The notes below the pieces were generated by a model. The model saw nothing but the letters and a program-made list of their open reading frames with translations. It ran no database searches and was not told the DNA's origin. The translations under genes were made by a program, and so were the position numbers. Shown in pieces: positions 26,401 to 33,130 of a stretch of DNA of 38,255 nt. The first letter of the stretch is position 1, and each line of letters opens with the position of its first letter. Source of the stretch: Gammaproteobacteria bacterium (GTDB lineage: Bacteria; Pseudomonadota; Gammaproteobacteria; SZUA-140); assembly GCA_020847075.1 (NCBI GenBank), contig JADLCS010000035.1:1-38255 (forward strand), written 5' to 3'.

Positions 26401-27714
26401 CTAGACCCGCCCGGGGTTTCCATCGCTCTGTCCGTCGGTGAGCCGCATGCGGTAACTGTAGATCGTCCCGGCGAGCATCGCAAAGTAAAAGTTCCAGGTG
26501 ACCTGATTGATCCCGAAGCTGGCCAGGCACCAGATGAGCTGCAGCCCGAGCGCGCCGGACAGGAAGAGTGCGTAGTCGGTGGCGAGACGGCCGCTCCGCC
26601 AGGCGCGGACGAGGGTCGCGCACAGGCCGCCCATGAGGCCGAGGAAGAACAGCGCCCCGGCCAGGCCGAAGGTCAGCAGCGTCTCGACATAGGCATTGTG
26701 CAGATGCGGCAGTTTGCGCAGCTCGGCGTCGTCGGCCTGCTCGATCAGCGTTCGGTAACTGTGCGGACCCCAGCCGAACAGCGGGCGCTGCATCCATTTC
26801 TGCAGGCCGAACTCGATCAACTGGACCCGGTACCCTATCGAGCCGTCCGGCACGTTCTCGAAATCGCCGGCGAGCAGCGCCCGCCAGGAGGAATGCTCGG
26901 CCTGGATCCGCTCGGTGATGGTGTCGAGGTTGCGTATCGTAACGGTGCCAATCAGGACGGCGGCCAGCCCCAGCGAGGCGCCCAGGCGCAGCCAGGGGGC
27001 CCCGGGGTTCCGGCGCAGCGAGGCGGCCAGCCCCAGCGCGAATACCGGCGGGAAGACGATCAGTGTCGCGATCCAGGCGTCGCGCGACTGCACGGTGATG
27101 AACGCCTGCAGGACCAGGATGAGCGCGCAGCCCCAGGCGATGAAGCGGACGATCGCGCCGCGCCTTCCCCGCTGGCCGGACGACCTCCAGGCGCGCGGCG
27201 CCAGTACGAGCAGGCCGAGCAGGGCCGTCGCGCAGAACAGGCCGACCGAGTTGACGGGCAGGCCGAAGCCGATGCGTGCGCCGGACCACAGGGCGGACGG
27301 GCCGGCGGCCTGGATTCCGAGCAGGATCTTCACGAGCAGACCCGCGAGGGAGAGCAGGAGCACGGCGCCGACGCGGCGATCGTCGCCCGTCAGCCACCAG
27401 GCCACCAGGATGAAGAACAGGAACAGGCGCAGCCACTTCCAGGTGTCGTCCCACAGCATGGCGTGGCTTTCACTGGTGGTATGCGCCGCCCAGAGCGCAT
27501 AAAGCAGCGTGAAGCCGGCGAAGGCCGCGGCGAGCAGCACCATGGGATCGCGGCGCAGGCCATCGCGGAAGCCGCGACTCGCGATACCGGCGCAAAGCAT
27601 GAGGCCGAGGCCGACATAGGCCCCGGCGGTGCTGAGCCACACCGAGAGGGCGAACAGATAGAGTCCGGTCCGGCCGATGACGGTGGCGGCCCGAGTGTCC
27701 GCTAGGCGGGGCAT
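26401..27714 (-). CDS. O-antigen ligase / polymerase-like membrane protein (Wzy_C)
   Basis: About 437 aa from this ATG, with 10 or more hydrophobic segments starting at VIGRTGLYLFALSVWL. The large periplasmic loop before the last helices (about residues 290-370) contains GWGPHSYRTLIEQA and LHNAYVETLLTFGLAG, typical of the Wzy_C/WaaL family. WaaL-type members join O-antigen or core sugars to lipid A-core in the periplasm; others polymerise glycans, and sequence alone does not decide. Upstream in-frame ATGs at 27783 and 27804 would add a Pro-rich leader; no start has a good ribosome site. First gene of the five-gene operon. Confidence 0.82.
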   Translation of the reverse strand: MPRLADTRAATVIGRTGLYLFALSVWLSTAGAYVGLGLMLCAGIASRGFRDGLRRDPMVLLAAAFAGFTLLYALWAAHTTSESHAMLWDDTWKWLRLFLFFILVAWWLTGDDRRVGAVLLLSLAGLLVKILLGIQAAGPSALWSGARIGFGLPVNSVGLFCATALLGLLVLAPRAWRSSGQRGRRGAIVRFIAWGCALILVLQAFITVQSRDAWIATLIVFPPVFALGLAASLRRNPGAPWLRLGASLGLAAVLIGTVTIRNLDTITERIQAEHSSWRALLAGDFENVPDGSIGYRVQLIEFGLQKWMQRPLFGWGPHSYRTLIEQADDAELRKLPHLHNAYVETLLTFGLAGALFFLGLMGGLCATLVRAWRSGRLATDYALFLSGALGLQLIWCLASFGINQVTWNFYFAMLAGTIYSYRMRLTDGQSDGNPGRV

Positions 27715-28010
27715 GGCGAGGTGGAGTGCGTTGGCGGTGCGGTGCGGCGGCGGACCTCTGCCGGCGGGTGCGGGGACATCCATGGGTCGCCGCGTCGCTT
27801 CCATGGGCCGCTGGCTGCCGGTATTGCCGCGTAGTCCGGGGACAGAGGGTCGATCCTTAAAATTTTAGAGGGGTCCCGTATCGGTATGCGTCGGATGACC
27901 GCCGGCCGGCTCGATCGGGCGACGCGTCGATCATAACACAGTCTCGGCGCGGAACACGGGCCGCCCCGCCACGGGTCGACGCCGCGGTTCCGGTTCAGGT
28001 GAGGTTTCCG
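27715..28010. other. Intergenic region upstream of the ligase-like gene
   Basis: About 300 bases, some of it perhaps coding for an N-terminal extension of the ligase-like protein. It contains a half of the GGGGACAG repeat near 27838-27845 and the perfect palindrome TAAAATTTTA near 27858-27867. On the minus strand TATGAT near 27930-27935 is a possible -10 for the operon, without a good -35. Confidence 0.35.
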
Positions 28011-28946
28011 CTAGGCCACACCGGGGGACCCGGTCCTGCCGATACGGCGCTTCGACCAGCGGTCCATCAGACTCCCCAGGTAGGCCTCCGGGGCGATGAG
28101 GAGGAGCCGCCGCTTGTCGGGTACCTCCCGGTATTGCCGCCGCAGGCCGATGCCGGCGTTGAACGAGGAGCGGGAGAACCGGATGTAGTAGCTGCGCAGG
28201 GTCTTCTTCGTGTGGTATCTCCGGTGTTCCGTGATCTCTTCGAGGAAATATTGCCGGTAGGCATGGGGCGCGCTCGCGATCACCTTTCTCCTGTTCGCGC
28301 CGATCCCGTCCGTAAAATGCCCGGCGTCGATCGCGATGATGTTCGAGAAGCGCGTCTTGTAACGCCGCGCCATGCGGATGTCGATGAGCCCGGGCCGGCA
28401 GTAACGCTCGCCCGCGAACACCGGGTAGGGGTAGTCTTTCAGGACCTCCACCCGGTAGGCGCTCCTTTTCTCGCCGGACGACCGGCAGATCAGTCGTTTT
28501 TCCAGGTAGGTGGAGTCCAGGTAGGGTTCCGGGTAGGGCGAGGAGGCGGCGCCGTTTTCCAGGCAGCGAAACTCGATGCCGGCGAAAGAGGCGCGCTCGG
28601 CCTCCGGGATCGACGACCAGAGCGAATGGATCTGTTCCAGCCCGTCTTCCAGCAGGGTGTCGTCCGAGTCGAGGGTCATGAAGAGTCTCCCCCTCGCCAG
28701 CGCGACGGCGTGGTTGAAGGCGACGTGCTTCCCCTGGTTGCGCTGATAGGCGTAGCGGATGTCCGGGTGCGGGCCATGCTGCAGCTTTTCGACGAGCCGG
28801 CGGGTGTCGTCCGTCGATCCGTCATCGATCACGAGGAGTTCGAAATCGCGGAACGTCGACCTGTAGCAGCTTTCGATGGCGTCGCCCAGGCTGTAGGCGC
28901 GGTTATAGGTCGGGATGAAGATCGTGAAAAAAGGCGAGGCGGTCAT
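28011..28946 (-). CDS. Family 2 glycosyltransferase
   Basis: 311 aa GT-A fold enzyme. Starts MTASPFFTIFIPTYNRAYSL; nucleotide-binding VIDDGSTDDT at about 45-54 and the DXD-like TLDSDDTLLEDG at about 95 are intact. The C-terminal part (ending near SLMDRWSKRRIGRTG) is basic and probably membrane-adjacent. The ATG at 28946 lies 4 bases after the upstream stop, so it is co-transcribed with the Caps_synth-like gene. Base composition is somewhat lower in GC than in the neighbouring loci. Specificity unknown. Confidence 0.88.
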   Translation of the reverse strand: MTASPFFTIFIPTYNRAYSLGDAIESCYRSTFRDFELLVIDDGSTDDTRRLVEKLQHGPHPDIRYAYQRNQGKHVAFNHAVALARGRLFMTLDSDDTLLEDGLEQIHSLWSSIPEAERASFAGIEFRCLENGAASSPYPEPYLDSTYLEKRLICRSSGEKRSAYRVEVLKDYPYPVFAGERYCRPGLIDIRMARRYKTRFSNIIAIDAGHFTDGIGANRRKVIASAPHAYRQYFLEEITEHRRYHTKKTLRSYYIRFSRSSFNAGIGLRRQYREVPDKRRLLLIAPEAYLGSLMDRWSKRRIGRTGSPGVA

Positions 28947-28950
28947 CGGC

Positions 28951-29871
28951 TCAACCCGGGGCCTGCAGGCGCGAGAGGAGAAAGGCGAAGTTCGAGCCCT
29001 CGTGGGCATGACCGAGGTCCTGCCGCCAGTTCAACTTGTGCACGGGGGTGTCGCTGCCGGCGATGAACGCCCGCGAGGCCTCGGTCGAGGGGCTGTTCAT
29101 GCCGAGGGTATTCTGCAGATGTTCCGCCGGGGTATCGTACAGGTGCGCCCGGTTCCGCCACTGCGTCTCGAGGCGTGGATCACGGTCCAGGGACCTCTCG
29201 AACAGGTACATGTTCACGGGATAGGGGAAGAGCCCGAGCCTCTTCAGCAGCAGGCGGGAGAACCATATATCGTTGGATACGATGTTCCTCTTGCGCAGGC
29301 TCGTGAGTTTCCGCATCAGTTGCCTGCCCCAGTAACCGGCCTTGCGGAAGCGGTTCGAACGCCAGAATTCGATCATGTCGCCCGCCCACCGGCGCAACAA
29401 TTCGCTGTCCGAATCGCCGGCCAGAAACCAGGTGGTCATGAGGCGGTCCTTTTTCCGGCTGGCGAAGGCGAAGAAATGATCGGCATAGACCGCGGGCAGC
29501 CAGGAATCGAGGGCGCGCGTGCAGAACAGGCTCGCGTCCGCCCACACACCGCCCTTGCTGGTCAGCAGCATGACCCGGATCACATCGGAGAGTGCTTGCA
29601 GGGGGATATCCGCGCGCCGGTCCAGTCCGTCGAGGTCGATGGTTTCCCGCAGGGCGTTTCTGTCCAGGACGCGCACGGTCCAGCCCGGATTGCGCAGGCG
29701 CCAGGACAGGATGCACTGCCGGACGAGAAAGGGGGCCTGCTCCTCGCCCTGATCCCAATAGATCCACAGGGTCCTCGATAGCGTTTGAAAATCCATCGAA
29801 TGGGCGTTCTCGAGCCGTTTCCTTATGGCGTCCGGAGGGGCGCGATTTCCGCGCCCGGGATTTCCGCTCAT
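28951..29871 (-). CDS. Capsular polysaccharide synthesis / DXD-sugar transferase-like protein
   Basis: About 306 aa. WIYWDQGEEQAPFLV near the N-terminus, LDRNAL, then DVIRVMLLTSKGGVWADASL, the GG(V/I)W-D sugar-nucleotide loop of the Caps_synth / Gly_transf_sug (GT32-like) families, and a late NDIWFSRLLLK region. The start is uncertain: ATG at 29871 or at 29796 (MDFQTLSRTLWIYW). The earlier ATG at 29976 lies upstream of a likely -10 box (29906-29911) and is rejected. First of a two-gene operon with the GT2 gene. Probably a glycan side-chain transferase. Confidence 0.8.
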   Translation of the reverse strand: MSGNPGRGNRAPPDAIRKRLENAHSMDFQTLSRTLWIYWDQGEEQAPFLVRQCILSWRLRNPGWTVRVLDRNALRETIDLDGLDRRADIPLQALSDVIRVMLLTSKGGVWADASLFCTRALDSWLPAVYADHFFAFASRKKDRLMTTWFLAGDSDSELLRRWAGDMIEFWRSNRFRKAGYWGRQLMRKLTSLRKRNIVSNDIWFSRLLLKRLGLFPYPVNMYLFERSLDRDPRLETQWRNRAHLYDTPAEHLQNTLGMNSPSTEASRAFIAGSDTPVHKLNWRQDLGHAHEGSNFAFLLSRLQAPG

Positions 29872-29905
29872 CGTCCCGGGCCGCCGGGTGTCGTGATGCG
29901 GGTTG

Positions 29906-29911
29906 ATTATA
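29906..29911 (-). promoter_or_regulatory. Likely -10 box for the two-gene glycosyltransferase operon
   Basis: Minus-strand TATAAT within the only AT-rich island of the region (TTTATACTATAATC). No recognisable -35 at 17 bases, so an activator may be needed. The palindromic TATACTATA could also serve the plus-strand gene at 30077. Confidence 0.45.
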
Positions 29912-30076
29912 GTATAAAGGGCACTCGCCCGGGGCGGTCGCCGGCCTCTCCCGGCACACGATGGGCGTCCGGTCATGCGGATGTCCCTTCATGACAGGGT
30001 TCGCCCGGCGGCGGCGAGGTATCCATGAGGTGTGCCTCCGGTTTGCGGGATTTCGGCGTGGAAGGGTGACATTCAG

Positions 30077-31189
30077 GTGAGCAATAGGCCACGGAAGCTC
30101 GCGATCCTCGCCTCGTTCTCCGGCGACGGCGGCGTGGAGCGCATGACGGTCAATCTGCTGCGGGGATTCGTGGCGCGGGGGATCGTCGTCGATCTGCTCT
30201 TGATCAAGGCGCGCGGCCCGCAAATGGCGCAACTACCCCCGGGCGTGCGCGTCATCCGACTGGCGAGCACGCACACATTTCTCAATCTGCCCGGCCTGAT
30301 GCGGTATCTGCGCACGGCGCGCCCGGAGGCGCTGCTCGCCGTCAAGCATCGCGCCCTGCTGCTGGCCCTGTGGGCGCGGCGTCTGGGCGGGAATCCCGTC
30401 CGCGTCGTCGGCCGCATCGGCACTACGGTCTCCGCCGCGCTCGCGCGCAAGGGCCGCTGGCGTTACCGCCTGTGGGCCCGGTCCGTGCGTCGTTCCTATC
30501 CCCGGGCCGACGCGGTGGTCGCGGTATCGCAGGGTGTCGCGGACGATATCCGCGCCATGGGCGCCGCCGCGGCGCGGATCCGCGTGATCCGCAATCCGGT
30601 GATCACGCCGGAGCTCGCGGCGCTGGCGCGGGAAGCGCCGCCGCACCCCTGGCTGGGAGAGGATGCCGCGCGGCCGGTGATCGTCGGCATGGGCCGTTTC
30701 ACCGAGCAGAAGGATTTCGCCACGCTGATCCGGGCCTTCGCCCGTCTGCGCGCGACGCACGCCTGCCGGCTGATATTGCTGGGGCGCGGACGGTTACAGG
30801 CGGACTATGAGGCCCTGGCCGCCCGGCTCGGGGTCGCGGCGGATATCGCCTATCCCGGTTTCGCCGAAAATCCCTACGGCTATCTGGCGCGCGCGCGGCT
30901 GTTCGTGTTGTCCTCGGCCTGGGAGGGTTCGCCGAACGCGCTGACCGAGGCGCTGGCGCTGGGCACCCCGGTCGTGTCCACCGACTGCCCCAGCGGCCCG
31001 CGCGAACTGCTCGCGGGCGGGCGTTACGGCCCCCTGGTGCCTGTGGGCGACGACCTCGCGCTGGCGCGTGCGATGGCCGCGACGCTGGACGACCCGCGGC
31101 CCGCGGCCGAGTTGCGCCGGGCGGCGGCGGACTATACCGTGGAGGCCAGCGCGCGGGCCTATCTGGACGCGCTGGGGTTCACCGGTTGA
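30077..31189 (+). CDS. Family 4 glycosyltransferase
   Basis: 370 aa from the GTG start (VSNRPRKLAILASFSGDGGV), chosen because GAAGGG lies about 10 bases upstream; an in-frame ATG at 30032 adds 15 residues unlike the family. Features: GDGGVERMTVNLLRGF donor loop, AVSQGVADDIRAMG, VGMGRFTEQKDFATLIRAFA, and the EX7E segment SAWEGSPNALTEALALGTPV ending DCPSGPRELL. The last segment is typical of GT4 enzymes such as WaaG/amylovoran-type transferases. The sulfotransferase gene follows 13 bases later. Confidence 0.9.
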   Translation: MSNRPRKLAILASFSGDGGVERMTVNLLRGFVARGIVVDLLLIKARGPQMAQLPPGVRVIRLASTHTFLNLPGLMRYLRTARPEALLAVKHRALLLALWARRLGGNPVRVVGRIGTTVSAALARKGRWRYRLWARSVRRSYPRADAVVAVSQGVADDIRAMGAAAARIRVIRNPVITPELAALAREAPPHPWLGEDAARPVIVGMGRFTEQKDFATLIRAFARLRATHACRLILLGRGRLQADYEALAARLGVAADIAYPGFAENPYGYLARARLFVLSSAWEGSPNALTEALALGTPVVSTDCPSGPRELLAGGRYGPLVPVGDDLALARAMAATLDDPRPAAELRRAAADYTVEASARAYLDALGFTG

Positions 31190-31202
31190 GGGTTTGTCAT
31201 CG

Positions 31203-31865
31203 ATGCTGTTGTCGCACCGTTACCGTTTTCTGTTCGTCCATATCGCCAAGACCGGGGGGACGAGCGTGCGCGCGGCGCTGCAGCGCCGCATGTGGGCCGA
31301 TCCCTGGCGTATCCCCATGTTCCTTTGCAGTCGCATGAGTCATCTGAGCGGGCACCGGCTGGCCTGCAAGCTGCCGCGTCATGCCAAGGCCATCGCCGCG
31401 CGCGAGATGCTGCCGCACGAATTCTATGAGTCCCTGTTCAAATTCTGTTTCGTGCGCAATCCGTGGGACCTGCAGGTGAGTTCCTTTCATCACATTCGCC
31501 GCGAGCGGCCGCACCTGATGGAAGGCATCGACGACTTCGCCGCGTTCTTGCGCTACAAGCTCGATCCCGAGCGGCCCTACCAGTACCACATGGACATCTC
31601 CGTCGAGCGCCAGAGCGACTACGTGACCGACCAGCACGGCAACGCGATCGTCGACTTCGTCGGGCGTTTCGAGCGGCTGGAGGAGGATTACGCCTATATC
31701 CTGCGGCGCATCGGTTTCGAGGCGGCGCCCCTGCCGCAACGCCGCGCGGCGACGGATCGGCGTGACTACCGGCACTACTACACGGACGAACTCGCGCAGC
31801 GGGTGGCCACGCATTACCGCGAGGATATCGAGCGTTTCGGTTACCGCTTCGACGGCGGGGAATAG
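31203..31865 (+). CDS. Sulfotransferase family 2 protein
   Basis: 220 aa. The 5'-phosphosulfate loop FVHIAKTGGTS (residues 11-21, Lys16) and the 3'-phosphate motif FVRNPWD (83-89, Arg85) mark a PAPS-dependent Sulfotransfer_2 enzyme, which transfers sulfate to carbohydrate hydroxyls. Co-directional with the GT4 gene 13 bases upstream, with GAGGG about 10 bases before the ATG. This suggests that the glycan built here is sulfated. No PAPS-synthesis genes are in the window. No signal peptide; cytoplasmic action is expected. Confidence 0.9.
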   Translation: MLLSHRYRFLFVHIAKTGGTSVRAALQRRMWADPWRIPMFLCSRMSHLSGHRLACKLPRHAKAIAAREMLPHEFYESLFKFCFVRNPWDLQVSSFHHIRRERPHLMEGIDDFAAFLRYKLDPERPYQYHMDISVERQSDYVTDQHGNAIVDFVGRFERLEEDYAYILRRIGFEAAPLPQRRAATDRRDYRHYYTDELAQRVATHYREDIERFGYRFDGGE

Positions 31866-31872
31866 GGGTGCT

Positions 31873-32088
31873 TCAGCGATCCTCGGAGAGGACGTAGCGG
31901 GCCCCGCAATAGGGGCATACCGCTTCACCCGCTTCCTCGATCGGGAGGAATACCCGCGGATGGGAGTTCCACAGGCTGGTACCCGGCATCGGGCAGTGCA
32001 GGGGGAGATCGGCGGGGCCGACGCGGTAGTAGCCGCGCGCGTCGGTCAGGGGACCGTTTTTTTCACCGCTTCGACCGGGCGTCGGCAT
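31873..32088 (-). CDS. Zinc-finger CHCC-domain protein
   Basis: 71 aa. Zinc ligands Cys32, His43, Cys58 and Cys61 (the last in CPYCGARYVL) match the zf-CHCC family (PF10276), related to the NDUFS6 subunit of mitochondrial complex I; the bacterial role is not well defined. AGGGGG sits 5 bases before the ATG, overlapping the ilvE stop region, 9 bases downstream of ilvE. Often found next to ilvE in gammaproteobacteria and betaproteobacteria, as I recall. Confidence 0.88.
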   Translation of the reverse strand: MPTPGRSGEKNGPLTDARGYYRVGPADLPLHCPMPGTSLWNSHPRVFLPIEEAGEAVCPYCGARYVLSEDR

Positions 32089-32097
32089 GGGATCCCC

Positions 32098-33027
32098 CTA
32101 AACGTAGGTCAGCCATTCGCCGTATTCGGCGCGGCGTCCGTGAACCTGGTCGAAATAGAGGCTCTGCAGCCTCTCCGTGACCGGTCCGCGGCCGCCTTCG
32201 CCGATGGCGCGGCGGTCGAGTTCGCGGATCGGCGTCACCTCGGCGGCGGTGCCGGTAAAGAAGGCCTCGTCGGCGATGTACACCTCGTCGCGCGTGATGC
32301 GCTTCTCCCGCACCTCGATGCCGAGGTCCCGCGCCAGCTGGATCACGGTCGCGCGGGTGATGCCGTCCAGTGCGGAGGTCAGCTCCGGTGTGTAGAGCAC
32401 GCCGTCGCGCACGAGGAAGAAGTTCTCGCCGCTGCCTTCCGTCACGTATCCTTCGTTGTCGAGCAGCAGCGCCTCGTGGCAGCCGCAGGCCAGCGCCTCG
32501 TTCAGGGCGAGGATCGAATTGAGATAGTTGGCGTTCGCCTTGGCCTTGCACATGGTGATGTTGACATGGTGGCGCGTGTACGAGGACGTGCGCACCTTGA
32601 TGCCCTTTTGCATGTTTTCCTCGCCCATGTACGAGCCCCAGGCCCAGGCGGCCACCATGACGTGGGTCTTGAGGTTGTCGGCGCGCAGGCCCATGCCTTC
32701 CGCGCCGTAGAAGCACATCGGCCGGATGTAGCCCGATTCCAGCCGGCATTCGCGCACGGCCGAGACGATGGCCTGGTTGATCGTGGCCTTGTCGTAGGGC
32801 ATGGGCATGTTGAGGATGTGCGCCGAGCGGAACAGGCGGTCGGTGTGGGCCTCCAGGCGGAAAATGGCCGTGCCGCGCGCGGTCTTGTAGGCGCGGACGC
32901 CCTCGAATACGCCCAGTCCGTAATGCAGGGTGTGGGTCAGGACATGAACCTTGGCCTCACGCCAGGGCACCAGTTTTCCGTCCAGCCAGATGACGCCGTC
33001 ACGGTCATCCATCGTCGCCATGCTCAT
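32098..33027 (-). CDS. ilvE: Branched-chain amino acid aminotransferase
   Basis: PLP enzyme for the last step of Ile, Leu and Val synthesis. 309 aa from this start, equal to E. coli IlvE. Conserved HYGLGVFEGVRAY, the PLP lysine in the CKAKANANYLNS region (about residue 160), and GSGENFFLV and ALDGITRATV. The ATG at 33027 is chosen because CAGGAG lies about 7 bases upstream; the open frame further up has no family similarity. Follows glnE by about 100 bases on the same strand. Confidence 0.95.
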   Translation of the reverse strand: MSMATMDDRDGVIWLDGKLVPWREAKVHVLTHTLHYGLGVFEGVRAYKTARGTAIFRLEAHTDRLFRSAHILNMPMPYDKATINQAIVSAVRECRLESGYIRPMCFYGAEGMGLRADNLKTHVMVAAWAWGSYMGEENMQKGIKVRTSSYTRHHVNITMCKAKANANYLNSILALNEALACGCHEALLLDNEGYVTEGSGENFFLVRDGVLYTPELTSALDGITRATVIQLARDLGIEVREKRITRDEVYIADEAFFTGTAAEVTPIRELDRRAIGEGGRGPVTERLQSLYFDQVHGRRAEYGEWLTYV

Positions 33028-33130
33028 GCGAAAACTCCTGCATTCAATCTCGAGTGGTTCGGGGGAAATCCCCGCCCGGCGTCGGGCGGCAGGCAGGGAA
33101 GGTCGATTGTAACGAATATCCTGCTGTTTT

